From the NCBI GenBank assembly GCA_016271365.2, contig JADMNL010000028.1:54640001-54704000 (forward strand): a DNA stretch of 64,000 nt, given 5' to 3'. Positions 21,596 to 33,326 of the stretch are shown one piece after another. This DNA is from Neoceratodus forsteri. Its lineage: Eukaryota; Chordata; Ceratodontiformes; Ceratodontidae. The notes below the pieces were generated by a model, which had not been told where the DNA came from, searched no databases, and saw only the letters and a program-made list of their open reading frames with translations. The position numbers and the translations under genes are program-made. How positions within the stretch are numbered: the stretch's first letter is position 1; every line of letters begins with the position of its first letter.

Positions 21596-22719
21596 AGGTT
21601 CCTGGAGGAACCTTGCAAAGAGCACATAGGGCAAAGACTAAATACAGTCCACAAAAGGTGGGAGGGAGATAAGAATTGCACAAAATGAACTATGATCTAG
21701 GAGGGGGGAGGCATCAGTGTGCAGCCAAAATGTTGAGCACCTAGCAGCAGGAAGCAAGCCTCAAGCCAGTTTAAGCCTTGAATAAAGAGCGTAATTTTCT
21801 TTCTTTCTTGGTTTCGGCTTAAATGGAGGAGGAAAACACATCCAGCCAAAAACACTTAAATTAAATGTGGTAAGCTAAGGCAGTAAACAGTGCTAGCATA
21901 AAGTCAGAAGCTAGCAATTCACACAAGTTCATGTTCCTTCTCAGCTTCTCCATTAATCAAATCTGGGAGAAGACACCGACTGTGTAGTTCAGCTATTGAA
22001 AAATGGTACCAAGTATGAAAAGGGCAGCAAACTGGGGTACCTAATAAGTTCAGCAGGCTAATGCTGTCTTGCAGGATCCAGGTCTCCGCGTCCATGGGTG
22101 CTCACCCAAGGTTCCTGGAGGGGCCCTGTAAACAGCACAAAAGGCAAGGATTAAATAGGATCCATGGAAGGTGGGAGGGTGCTAAGAATTACCCCAAAAA
22201 AAGCTCATCTTGGAGAGGGGGAGGAATAAGTGCATAGTCAAAATGTTGAGCAGCTAGCAGCAGGAAGTAATCCTCAAGCCAGTTTAAGCCCTGTTTAAAG
22301 AGTGTAATTTTCTTTCTTTCTTTCTTTCTTAGTTTCTGCTGTAGTAGAGCAGAAAAACAGGTTTCAGCAAAAACTACTTAAATTAGATGTAGTACACACA
22401 GGCAGTAAACAGTGCTAGCATAAAGTCAGAAACTAGCAATTCACACAAGTTCATGTTCCTTCTTGGCTCCTCTGATAATCACATTTGGGACATGAAACTG
22501 ACTGTGTAGTTCAGATTTTGAAAAATGGCATTAAGCACCAAAACAGGCAGCAGACTGTGCTACCTGATAAATTCAGCAGGCTAATGTTGCCTTGCAGGAT
22601 CCAGCTCTCCGCGGTTTGTCGGCGCTCTCCCTGAGGTTCCCGGAGGAACCTTGCAAAGAGCAAACAGGGCAAAGATTGAATACAGTCTATAGAAAAGTGG
22701 GAGAATCTAAGAATTACAC
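21596..22719 (+). repeat. 517-bp satellite, second block
   Basis: Continuation of the monomer split by the LINE, one complete monomer, and part of another. The AATGTTGAGCA landmark occurs at about 21,730 and 22,242 (512 bp apart). It stops at GAATTACAC (22,719). The monomer resumes at the matching place, AAAAACAGCTC, at 32,074. Confidence 0.92.
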
Positions 22720-23294
22720 TCCTGCTAACTAGACCTGATGCACAGATAAAACAAAAATAGTGAATTAGAGCTATTTAGTAGCTGTTGTCTTACAGAAACC
22801 CCAGTTAGCTTGCTCTCAGGTATCTGCTAAACTAACTGTTGACATATGTGCTCCCTGAAAAAGAACAGTTACAAGGCTCTGTTGTTGCTAAACTAATTTT
22901 AAAGTAATACACATGCTAAATCTAAGGGCATGGCTACACCACTGTCACACGGGACAGGGGGCATCATAGGAGAAAGAAAGCCAATAAGACTATTTGTTAT
23001 GGAGATCCCCAGGGGTCATAAAACTATCATACCGCTAGCAAGTGAATTTGGTAAAAACTCCTAATGACAAACAAAGGCAAGGACACACTAAGATTTATCA
23101 TATATATCAAAACACTCTATAACACATGTTGTTTTGCACATTCTGGGTGGACAACTCCTTTAAAAAGAAAAATACACTTTATCACAGACTGTGTTTACCA
23201 AGTACTGTGCCCATGATTAAAATAATTTGAAACCCATCCCCCCAAAAATGTGCCCTCACATGAACATGCATGGTTTATCTGTAAAGACAATTAA
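22720..23294. other. No recognisable feature
   Basis: AT-rich sequence between the satellite break and element B. I see no gene or repeat in it. Confidence 0.4.
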
Positions 23295-24870
23295 ACAAGC
23301 ATTTATCAATGCCGAACATTCACTTGCAGGTATTTGCAGTGGTATTCGGCACTTGGACATGGCTTAAAAAAAAATCAGTGACAAAGAAGTACAAGCATTT
23401 GTCAATGCCAAATGTTGCTTGCTCTTTGTGCCGTTTAGGTATTTGGAAGTCATTGGAGTGCAAATATTGAAAATTCACAAATTTTCGAGCGTGCATAGGA
23501 ACTGTGCAACGCACACTCGTAAAATAGTTATTTTTAGAAATTTTTTCACCAAATTTTCAACATAGCCATTTTAAGACCTCTGCTCATGAACAGTGTCACT
23601 GTGATTTTCTTAATGTGTCCCACACATTGAGTTTGCACACTGACTGCGTACATTGTATAGCTACATGAGGAAACACGTTTTGGGCAGGATGTGAAAATGA
23701 CTGCTGTACTGCTCATAAGGAGGTGTGGTAAAATGGCAATGTTGAAAATCTGGAGTGAAAATATTGAAAAGTCGCAAACTACGAGCGTGCGCTTAGGAAT
23801 AGCGCAGCAACGCTCATAAAACAGTTATTTTTAGGAATTTTTTCACCATTTTTTCAACATAGCCATTTTAAGACCTCTGCTAATGAACAGTGTCCCTGTG
23901 ATTTTCTTAATGTGTCCCATACATTGAGTTCACACACCGACTGTGCCATTGTGTGCAACATGGGCGGAAACACATTTTGGGCAGCATGTGAAAAATGACA
24001 GCTGAACCACTCATAAGGTGGTATGGTAAAATGGCAATGTTGAAAGTCTGGAATGAAAATATTGAAAATTCGTGAACTTACAAGCGTGCGTAGTAAACTG
24101 CGCAATGCACACTCATAAAATGGTCATTTTTAGGAAGTTTTCCACCAAATTTTCAAAATAGGCTATTTGAGAGCCCACCTGATGAACACTGGCAGTGTCA
24201 TTTCGTTAATCATTCTGGAAAGGTGATTTCGCACAATGACTGTGAAATCACCCTTTGGGCCCAAATAATGCCATGATAGTGACAGCATTCATGAGAAGGG
24301 GTCCCAAAAACCCCATGTTGAAAATTTGGTGCAAAAATTCCAAAAAATGCCTGAGATATGCAATAAAGTTGAAAAAACCCTAACTATCCCATTATACAGC
24401 TTACTGGCACTTCCTCAGTTCGTGGTCGGCATTGAAGAGTGCAGACATGTTCCTGGTCCACCGATGATTATCGTGCCAAGCTTCGGAGGTAAGTATGGGG
24501 TGAGGGGGGTGTGGGGAGGCAGGGTGCGCAGTGGGTGGGTGCGGGTTGTGGGAGGGGAGACAGCGACGGAACATTTTCTTATTTACAGTTTTTTTTATTT
24601 AGATGACATGGGACATTTGCCACTCTGGTGTGGGCTCCCAGCATGGCAGCAGGGAAAGCTGTTTGGGGGGACGTGGAGCCAATGGGGGACTGGGCACCCC
24701 GTTGGCTAAAACAAGATTTGCCATGCTGGGGTGAGCTCCCAGTGTTTCACCAAAGCTTTGGGGGGGGGTGTGCAGACTTGAAGCTGACTAGGGATTGGGC
24801 ACCCCCGTCGGCTATAACAGTTTCCTTGTTTTGTATATTTGTGTATTTCTACGTGCCTAGCCATAAATAA
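23295..24870 (+). mobile_element. Composite hairpin element, copy B
   Basis: A first element start, ACAAGCATTTATCAATGCCG, lies at 23,295. A second, ACAAGCATTTGTCAATGCCA, lies at 23,391, so the 5' end is duplicated or one element starts inside another. Then follow three 298-bp monomers (23,440-24,170), the terminal-variant monomer, the exon/intron-like unit (24,326-24,588) and two GC hairpin blocks. The 3' end (ACGTGCCTAGCCATAAATAA) is degenerate. With copy C it shares the sequence TTTAGGTATTTGGAAGTCAT after the start, so B and C form a subfamily. Confidence 0.72.
24326..24588 (+). other. Exon/intron-like unit of copy B
   Basis: An open frame of about 57 codons (from TTG at 24,326; first ATG at 24,347) runs into a consensus splice donor, GGAG/GTAAGTATGGGG, near 24,489. 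About 95 bp on there is a pyrimidine tract and acceptor (TTTTCTTATTTACAG, ending near 24,589). The same layout occurs in A, C, D and E. No protein family recognised. Confidence 0.45.
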
Positions 24871-25054
24871 AACTACAGCCCGGACAGCAATAGGACGAGG
24901 AAGCTGGACGTATTTTGTTTTGGCAGCTCAAAGAAATTAACAAAGACCCACAGAGAAACTCCAATTGAGGTAAGGGAGCTTTCTCTTTGTTGTTTGACTG
25001 ATCAAGAAAGGTTCACTTTATCTGGTCCCTGGTGGCCATCCCTCTTCCCCGCTT

Positions 25055-25467
25055 AATTACTAATAGTCCCCTGTGTCTATCCATCCATGTTTGAAGCCTC
25101 CAACTGTTTTTGCCTGCACCACATCTGCTGGCGGTCTATCCCAGGTGTCTACCACTCTTTCAGTGAAGTAGCACTTTTTCACATCCCTCTTAAACTTCCC
25201 CCCTCTAGTTTCTTCACATGCTCTCTGATCCTGGTGCTTTTCCTCCTTTGAGACTCCCTTCCCCTCCTGCACCCAGTTTCCTCATGTGAGGTACTTGTAG
25301 GTCTCTATCATATCCCCTCTTGCTCCACCCTCTTGCAAGGTGTACATGGTGAGATCTCTCAGTCTCTCCTCATAGGACTTTTGGTGCAGTCCCTGGACCA
25401 TTTTAGTTGCCCTCCTCTGGACTGCCTGCACCATGTCTATGTCCAGAGTCTCACCAGCAAGTGACAC
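25055..25467 (-). pseudogene. CR1-like LINE 3' fragment
   Basis: On the minus strand: DIDMVQAVQRRATKMVQGLH, then YEERLRDLTMYTLQE (25,467 down to about 25,300), and, after a frame change, KCYFTERVVDTW and TVGGFKHGW (25,272-25,060). These match the C-terminal end of the ORF2 at 19,054-21,479. It is 5'-truncated and broken by frameshifts, and no function remains. Confidence 0.88.
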
Positions 25468-25469
25468 AG

Positions 25470-27120
25470 AGGCAACGCCAGCTCCCTCCTCCTGCTAAAA
25501 GTACCCCTCCCAATGCACCCCAGCATCCCACAGGCTCCACCCACTGCCTTGTCACAAAGCACTCAGCTAGTCATTACATGATCACCTGCTTAGCAATGTC
25601 TGGACACCTTCTGCATATTTCTCATATGTTAGCATTGCCTATATTCCTCTCAACCTCCTCTCACTCTGGCCAAAATGGAACACACTACAGCATGGGGATG
25701 GAGCAGATGGGCACAAATGCGGAACCCCCCTATCTTATATGACCGACAGTAATGTTTCAGGCGATTGAGATGAACATAAGTAGCACCACCAATGGTCGTT
25801 TAACATTGGGCCAAATAAGTGACAAGCAATGAATTTACTAACAAAGAAGGAGCAGCAGCAGCAGCTGACACTCGATTCCCAGTCCTCGCATCTCTACCCA
25901 AGCCAGCAGGAGCTCTGAGAGGGCACTGTAGCCGTGGTACACATGAGCATTAGCATGAGGAGGCCAATGCACCAGCGCCCCCTGTACCATGTGCAACAGT
26001 CTGCAGTCTGAGCTTGCTCTTTCCAGACTTCACAGCCTTTGGTGCTCTGGAAGTATCCAGACCTCTGGGGAGTTGGAAAGTGGTAGAAGTTATGAAAAGA
26101 AACATGTGGGAGCTATATCACTGCTAGTCCTTTACCATAAGGAAAGAATATGAGACAAGCACTAAAGTAAATAAAGTGACAGCAACAGTTAGTGAATTAA
26201 CTCCCAATCCTGGCATTCCTGTCCAAGTTGGCAGAACTCCAAGGATAGTGAAGTTGTGAAGGCATATTCCCTGGGTCGCTCCTGAAAACAAGCCTCGGCT
26301 CAATGCCCTTTCCAAGTTACCAAATGTTTAAATAAAATAAATAAAAAAAAATATGAGCTCTGGTAGGAGGGAAGAGAGAATGCTACTGTACCACCCCCCC
26401 CCAGTGACCACTGAAACAATCTAAGCTCACACATTTCAGATAATGAGGCCTTTAGGTCTCTTAGGTGTGACATAACCTTTCTGTGTAGGTAGAATGTGGG
26501 ACGAGTTATGGGAGGAAACATGTTGAGGGGGAACCTGCCATACTACCCATACCCAGGGGGATATAAGGCCCCCCAGATTGCAAAGCTCCATCCTGATCCT
26601 ACAGTCACTGCCTCCGAAGAGAAACAGAGGCAGCTCTTTCTGCAGGGAGGGGCAGCATCCCCAAAATGAGACCTATTCCATGCTAGTTTGTAACTGTGGT
26701 CCATGGGGTATAAACCTGAGGCCACCCCAAAAACTGAAGCGGACAGCAAAGAGCATAAATTAAAAGAAAAAGATCTTCTACACAAAGTAACATTTTTCAT
26801 ATAACCTGCAGTTCTCCTACAACAAACGTCTAAGAAGTCTGGCAAGGTGAAACTTTGTGATGCACCTCCTGTTCATCTGCAAGCAGGAAAGGGAAGGGAA
26901 AACCAGCTACAAATTAAGCTGAAAAGCCTGCAGTAACCCTACTCCACATGCTGATACTTGGAGTCATTTCAAAGAGGATGTAGGCAGACACTTAAGGAGT
27001 ATTTATTTGTTTACGCGCTAAATTCCCAAACTGCTTTAGATACCACAGAGCAATTTCCTGTTTTAAATACGCTCAACATTTTCACAAGAGTGCTTTTGTA
27101 TATATTTATTAAAAAAAAAA
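25470..27120. other. No recognisable gene
   Basis: Mixed sequence without a supportable gene. A GGGGGATATAAGGCCCCCC-like element near 26,560-26,580 resembles a TATA box within a G/C dyad and could be a promoter relic of an old LTR, but no paired LTR was found. Two weakly similar stretches near 25,800-25,930 and 26,130-26,240 may be an old duplication. Confidence 0.35.
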
Positions 27121-27127
27121 AAACTTC

Positions 27128-27130
27128 TCA

Positions 27131-27164
<34 letters not shown>

Positions 27165-29475
27165 CTTTATTTATTCAGGCGAACATCATTGAGCATAGCT
27201 CATTTACAAGATGGACCTGAGTGGTCATAACAATAAAAGGTTACAAATTTTACACAAAACCATGGTACTGAATAAACACAAATACAATCATTTATGAATG
27301 AGACAGATATACAAATATTTACATATATACAAGGCAAAATGACAATAAACCTAAATCCTATTAAAGGAGAGAAACAAACAGTTTAGTAGGGATAAAGCTT
27401 GGATAGTGGGACTTGGGTGGGCATATATGTGTGAAGTTTGATGGAGAACGAGCTAGAAGAGCGATAGAAATAGGGGAGCTTTAAAAAAAGGGGGTGGAGG
27501 AGAGAGGGGTGTGGGAGGAGAGGGGTGTGGGAGGACTATGCCTTGTGGAAGCAGTTGCATGATTCTGGGAATAGACTGGTGTACAGCTTTTTGAAGGATG
27601 CTAAAGGAATGAGGGTATCCAGTTTCAATGTCTTTTGAAGAGAATTCCAGATAAGTGCTAGGGAATAGCTGATTGCAGCTCTTCCATACCGGGTGCAGGT
27701 GATAGGAATCTTCAGCATGATCAGTTTATTGATCCTCAGGGTGTAAGGCCTGGATGTGATCCGGTTGAAACAGTCTGAGATGTAGGAAGGGAGTTTGTTT
27801 GTCAGAGCTTTGTAGATCCAGATAGCAGCATTTTTCTTTCTTCTTTGTTGCAGGGATGTCCAACTGACTGCATTGTAGAGAGCAATGATGGGTGCTGGAG
27901 GAAGGTCTGTAATGAATCTAATAGCTCTATGATACAAGGTGTCTAATTTATTTAAATGGGAGAGGAGCAGTGGCCATAGAGGAAGTCAGCATAATCAATG
28001 AGGGACAGGAATGATGCTAGGATTAATCTTTGTTTGGAATCTCTGGTCAGGTAGTGTTTGATCCTATAGAATAGGCCAAGTCTTTGTCTTAGCTTTTTCA
28101 GGAGCTCTTCAATGTGGGTAGTGTAGTCAAGTTTATTGTCAATCCATACTCCAAGATATTTGAATTTGTCTACATATTCCAGATTTTCACCAAGGATGGT
28201 AGAGAGTTGTGGGAGGGTGAAAGATGGGACAGTGGAAGAGCAGTTCTTGGTGGCAAAGAACATAGCTTTGGTTTTCTTGGCATTTAGTAATAATTTCTTT
28301 TCTAATAAGTTGTGCTGAAGGAGGGAGAATTCAGACTGTAGAAACTCACAGGCTTTTGATGGTGAGGGATTGCTGACATATAGTGCAGTGTCATCTGCAA
28401 AAAGGTGAATATTAGATTGTGATAGATTGGAGTCAATATTGTTGATGTAAATGGCAAAAAGGATGGGGCCCAGGATGGAGCCTAGCGGTACACCTCTTAG
28501 GAGTGGTTTAGAGGTAGATAGATCACCTTCATTTTTTACCAGTTGTAATCTTCCTGGAGAGATAGCATCTGAACCATTTAAGAGAGGGTGAGTCAAGGCC
28601 TATGGAGTTCAGAGAGGAGATTAGTAGTTCATGATCCACAGTGTCAAAGGCTTTGCTTAGATCCAGAAACACAGCACAGGTGTTATTCTTTTTGTCTAAG
28701 GCAGTCTGCCAATCATTTGTAACTTTTGCTAATGCAGAGATGGTGCTGTGCATAGATCTAAACCCAGATTGAGCTGGGTTAAGGAGATTGTTGGTATCAA
28801 GGTAGGCACTTAACTGAGAGTTTACCAGCTTCTCAAGCATCTTGGATAGTACTGGTAAGATGGAAATGGGCCTATAATTGTTGAGGTCCATGGGATCACC
28901 TGCCTTAAGTAATGGAAACACTTGAGCTGTCTTCCATATTGAGGGGATAGAACCAGTGGCAAGTGACAGATTGAAGAGGTGGGTGAGGGGGCTAAGGCAT
29001 GCAGTGCTACTTTTAGAAAGTAGGGATCCAGGGAGTCTGCACCTGCACTTTTAGTTGTATCTAGCTGGAGTAGAAGGTCTTCTACTTCTTTTAAGAGTAT
29101 TGATTTGAATGAGAATGTGGAAGCAACCTTTTGTCCCTCAATAGATTGTATGTTTAGTGATGATCTTAATAGGTTTGCAGGTGAGGAGTCGAAAGCCAGG
29201 CCAGCTGTAGTGAAATGATCGTTAAAGGCATTCAAGATATCTTGCTTGTCAGTGATTTCAGTACTATTTAGGTGTACTTTGGGTGGTAAGACAGGGGTAG
29301 AAGTTTGACCTAGGATCCCCTTTATGGTACCCCAGAACCTGGAAGGGTTGTGATAGGAGGCATCCAATTCAGCTGTGTAGAAGGCAGCCTTGGCATTTCT
29401 TACTTGTTTTGTGCAGGAGTTTCTGGCTTTTCTGAATTGAAGCCAGTCATTTGGATCCTTGCAAGAGATTGAGGA
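27128..29475 (-). mobile_element. L2-like LINE, 5'-truncated, minus strand
   Basis: Reads right to left. The 3' end is a (TGAT)n tail (CAAT repeats at 27,134-27,160 on the plus strand) preceded by AATAAATAAAG. Upstream of the tail lies a 3' untranslated region of about 400 bp, then reverse transcriptase remnants. It differs in protein sequence and tail type from the three CR1-like copies, so it is a separate LINE lineage. The 5' end is truncated in the linker before the RT, near 29,475. Confidence 0.88.
27536..29367 (-). pseudogene. L2-like reverse transcriptase remnant
   Basis: Minus-strand pieces in order: 29,367-28,822 (linker, with NPSRFWGTIKGILG and FNDHFTTAG, then TTKSAGADSLDPYFLK), 28,921-28,529 (RT fingers/palm: NYRPISILPVLSKMLEKLV, QSGFRSMHSTISAL, FLDLSKAFDTVDH), 28,596-27,952 (palm/thumb: GVPLGSILGPILF, LFADDTALYVS, KFKYLGVWID, LYGHC) and 27,937-27,536 (C-terminal region, AIRFITDLPP, NKLPSYISDCF). 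Motif A has Leu-Ser-Lys and keeps the aspartates, and FADD is intact. The consensus PQG is PLG here. Frameshifts near 28,900, 28,570 and 27,945 break the ORF. Confidence 0.92.
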
Positions 29476-29605
29476 AAAGTACAGAATCTGTAAATGCCTG
29501 TGTATGAATTTACTTATTAATATTATTTATGTAGGACAGGCCCCACTGAGGAGGAACAGCTCATGCACAGGGGCACCCGGTTAAGGGTGCCTGGGGTATA
29601 GTTCA

Positions 29606-31270
29606 ACAAGCATTTGTCAGTGCTGAATGTTGCTTGCTTCTATGTGCTGTTTAGGTATTTGGAAGTCATTGAAGTGCAAAAATTGAAAATTAGCGAACTT
29701 ACGAGCGTGCATAGGAACTGTGCAACGCACGCTCGTAAAACAGTCATTTTTAGGAATTTTTTCACCAAATTTTCAACATAGACATTTTAAGACCTCTGCT
29801 CATGAACAGTGACACTGTGATTTTCTTAATGTGTCCCATACACTGAGTTAGCACACCGACTGCACCATTGTGCACTACATGGGCGGAAACATGTTTTGGG
29901 CAAGATATGAAAAGGACAGCTGCACTGCTCATAAGGAGGTGGTAAAATGGCAATGTTGAGAAATCTGGAGTGAATATTGAAAATTTGCAAACTTACAGGC
30001 GTGCATAGGAACTCTAGCACTCACTACGTAAAATAGTTATTTTAGAATTTGTTCACCAAATTTTCAACACAGCCATTTAAGACCTCTGCTCATGAACAGT
30101 TTCACTGTGATTTTCTTAATGTGTCCCATACATTGAGTTTGCACACCGACTGCGCCATTGTGTGCTACATGAGCGGAAACACATTTTGGGCAGGATGTGA
30201 AAAATGACAGCTGTACTGCTCATGAGGAGGTGTGGTAAAATGGCAATGTTGAAAATCTGGAGTGAAAATATTGAAAATTCATGAACTTACGAGCCTGCGT
30301 AGGAACTGTGCAACGTACGCTCGTAAAACAGTCATTTTTAGTATTTTTCCACCAAATTTTCACAATAGTCTTTTTGAGAGCCCACCTTATGAACACTGGC
30401 ACTGCCATTTTGTTAATCAGGCCCAAAAGGTGATTTTCCGCAGTGACTGTGAAATCACCCTTCGGGCCCGAATAATATCATGACAGTGACAGAATTCATG
30501 AGAAGGGGTCCCAAAAACCCCATGTTGAAGGTTTGGTGCAAAAATTCCAAAAAATGCCTGAGATATGCAGCAAAGTTGAAAAAACCCATCTAGCCCATTA
30601 TACAGCTTACCGCATTTCTTCAGTTTGCAGTCGACTTTGAAGAGTGCAGACATGTTCCCGGTCCAGCGATGATCATCGTGCCAAGTTCCAGAGGTAAGTA
30701 TGGGGTGAGGGTGGGGTGTGGGGAGGCAGGGTGGGCAGTGGGTGGGTGCTGGGTTGTGGAAGGGGAAGGGGAGACAGCGATGGAACGTTTTCTTTTTTTA
30801 CAGGTTTTTTTTTTTTTACTTAGATGATACAGGACGTTTGCCACGCTGGGGTGGGCTCCCAGTGTGGTAGCAGGGAAAGCTGTTTGAGGGGATGTGGAGC
30901 TGATGGGGGATTGGACACACCCGTCGGCAGACGACGTGGGAAGTTTGCCACGGCAGCAGGAAAAGCTGTTTGGGGGAGGTGGAGCCAGAGGGGGATTGGG
31001 CACCCCATCAGCAGATGATGCAGGACATTTGCCATGTTGGGGTGGGCTCCCAGCGTGGCACCAAAGATTTGGGGGAGGCTTGACACACTGCCAGCAGACA
31101 GCAGTGGTTTTCTTTGAAGAGAAGACCACCACTGTCATACACAGCACTGCATCGATTGGTGCAGGACCGCCATGCCTGCTCAACAGAGCAATAGATTGCA
31201 CAGGACAGGCACACCTCCAAAGTGTCCCATTCTCCCAAGACATTCCTTACGCATGCACGCAAGTGACCAT
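29606..31270 (+). mobile_element. Composite hairpin element, copy C
   Basis: Starts ACAAGCATTTGTCAGTGCTG at 29,606 with ATGTTGCTTGC close behind. Contains three 298-bp monomers (29,650-30,340) with clear TTACGAGCGTGC / GCACGCTCGTAA hairpins (29,699 and 30,288), the terminal variant monomer, the intron-like unit (donor near 30,693, acceptor near 30,803) and GC hairpins, including GCCACGCTGGG paired with CCCAGTGTGG. Ends near CGCATGCACGCAAGTGACCATA at 31,270. Confidence 0.75.
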
Positions 31271-31340
31271 AAAAATGTATTTCTAAATGCATTAGTAACA
31301 CCAATGCTTTCAAGATTTTGAAACTACTAAAAGACAAACT

Positions 31341-31349
31341 ATATATATA

Positions 31350-31380
<31 letters not shown>

Positions 31381-31390
31381 ATATATAGAT

Positions 31391-31455
<65 letters not shown>
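31341..31455. repeat. (TA)n then (GA)n microsatellite
   Basis: About 85 bp of TA repeats with scattered G, followed by about 28 bp of GA repeats. Confidence 0.97.
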
Positions 31456-31459
<4 letters not shown>

Positions 31460-32073
31460 ATATGGTAAACAAATATTGTTAATACCAAAAGCTGAACTTT
31501 GTTTAAGAAATACCTGAAAGCTGTCTATTTTCCTTAGGTTTTAGACACTTCTTAGTCTTTCGTTTTGAGACACCAGGTGACTCTGATAATCATTTGTTCC
31601 AAGGGTTTTTAAGTCAGTTTGAAGGCATTTTAAGTATCTTCTGTTCTAGTCCTTAACAAAATGCAGGGGCTCAACAGACTTGTTCTGTTCCTTGGTCCAC
31701 ATCCCAAACATGTGAGTCTTCTTTCAGGATGATAGCTCCACCTCATGCCCCTCCCACATAAATAAAAAAAAGGTGGGGTGGACCTTTTGGAGCGTCTTGG
31801 GAGGAGGTGAGGTGGATCTTACTTCCCCCCAAAAAACAATGCTGCCTCCCACTACTCAGGTTCCAGTTCTTGTAACACCCATTTAAGAAAGAAAATAGTA
31901 CCCTGCAGCCATTGACTAACATGAAAGCGTATTTATTTGAGGGCGGAAAACATTGCTTGGAGGAGGGTAAGGTGAAGGAGACTATTTACACCTTCAGTCA
32001 GTTCCACGGACAGAAAACATAACATCACTCCTTTTGTACGTGCAATACTCCTGTAGGCTCCACCCACAGTCAT
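31456..32073. other. No recognisable feature
   Basis: Right end of the 9.35-kb block. I see no gene or known repeat. It ends where the satellite monomer resumes. Confidence 0.4.
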
Positions 32074-32390
32074 AAAAACAGCTCTTGTCTAGGAAAAGGG
32101 GAGGGATCAGTGCGCAGCCAAAATGTTAAACAGCTAGCAGCAGGAAGTACACCTCAAGCCAGTTTAAACCCTGATTAAATGAGTGTAATGTTCTTTCTTT
32201 CTTTGTTTCACTTTAAATAGAGCCGAAAAACATGTCCAGCAAAAAACACTCAAATTAAATGTAGTACACAAAGGCAATAGATAGTGCTAGCATTAAGTCA
32301 GAAAGTAGCAATCTCACACAAGTTCATGTTCCTTCTCGGCTCCTCCAATAATCAAATTTGGCACAAGAAACTGGCTGTGTAGCTCGGTTT
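32074..32390 (+). repeat. 517-bp satellite, third block
   Basis: Resumes the monomer interrupted at 22,719 and runs to the SINE insertion, ending with TGTGTAGCTCGGTTTT. Confidence 0.88.
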
Positions 32391-32878
32391 TATGTAATAA
32401 AGGAGAGCCTGAAAGTGAACAAATATGAGCCCATAGTTAAAAGGGTAATGGATATTGTACTGACCGTCGCAAATAGCGATGGTCAGTACAATACTTGAAA
32501 AATGCACAGAAAAAAACATTTTTATGTGGGGGCAAGTCCCCCACACCCCCCAAACTTAAATAACAAACTCCAAGGGGGTGAAGATCACGGGGCAAGTTAC
32601 TGGATTTAAAAAAAAAATATTCTGCCCATAGCTGGACCCAAACCCAGGTCTGTTCACGTCACAAGCAGCGGTACAGACCATTATGCTATGTGAGCAGCTC
32701 AGCAGGAGCTGGCCACAAGGGATCCCATATCCTGTAGTAGTGAGTACAGCTCCTTGCTATACTCGCTCTACAGGATATAGCAACGTATTGCATCACTCGC
32801 TGTCTCTTGTAGAGCACTATTATTGAGTCACTCAAAAGTGCAGCATTCAAAACTCGTGCTCTACATGAGTTCTACCCA
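32391..32878 (-). mobile_element. tRNA-derived SINE-like insertion
   Basis: About 488 bp inserted in a satellite monomer and flanked by an imperfect 12-13 bp direct repeat (TAGCTCGGTTTT before, TAGTTCTGCTTTT after). On the minus strand, between about 32,715 and 32,630, are pol III promoter-like boxes: TAGCATAATGGTCTG (A box) and GGTTTGGGTCC (B box). The acceptor stem does not pair, so it is not a functional tRNA. Hairpins lie on both sides: arms 32,454-32,470 and 32,476-32,492, and a second around TATCCTGTAG/CTACAGGATA at 32,728-32,777. The tRNA-like part is in the middle, so it may be a composite. Confidence 0.6.
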
Positions 32879-33326
32879 TAGTTCTGCTTTTGAAAATAGC
32901 AAAAAGCACCAAAAAGGGCAGCAGATTGGGCTACCTAATAAATTCAGCAGGCTACTGCTGTTTTGCAGGATCCAGGACTCTGGGGTCCATGGGCGCTCAT
33001 GACAAGGTTCCTGGAGGGACCCTGCAAAGAGCACAGAGGGCAAAGATTAAATACAGTCCACAGAAAGGTGAGAGGGAGCTAAGAATTGCACAAAAACAGC
33101 TCTGATCTAAGAGAGGGGAGGGATCAGAGGGCAGCCAAAATGTTGAGTAGCTAGCAGCAGGAAATAAGCCTCAAGCCAGTTTATGCCCTGATTAAATGAG
33201 TGTAATTTTCTTTCCTTCTTTGTTTCAGCTTATGTAGAGCAGGAAAACACGTAAGTTAAATGTAGTAATCTAAGGCAGAAAACAGTGCTAGCATAAAGTC
33301 AGAAACTAGCAATCTCACACAAGTTC
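32879..33326 (+). repeat. 517-bp satellite, fourth block
   Basis: Most of one monomer, from GAAAATAGCAAAAAGCACC to CACACAAGTTC, cut by the next LINE at 33,327. Confidence 0.92.

Larger units (their letters stand above)
22720..32073. other. 9.35-kb block interrupting one satellite monomer
   Basis: The satellite monomer is continuous across this block (GAATTACAC before, AAAAACAGCTC after), so the whole block was probably placed into the array by one insertion that later grew, or by rearrangement. It contains element B, a CR1 fragment, an L2-like LINE and element C. No target duplication is obvious. ACTCCTG occurs at both edges, but I do not rely on it. Confidence 0.6.

Noticed and set aside
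22700..32090. ACTCCTG at both edges of the 9.35-kb block as a target duplication
   Set aside because: The two copies do not sit at equivalent positions relative to the satellite junction, so a 7-bp chance match is more likely.
32630..32715. tRNA gene on the minus strand
   Set aside because: A and B boxes are recognisable, but the acceptor stem does not pair, so it is tRNA-derived SINE sequence.
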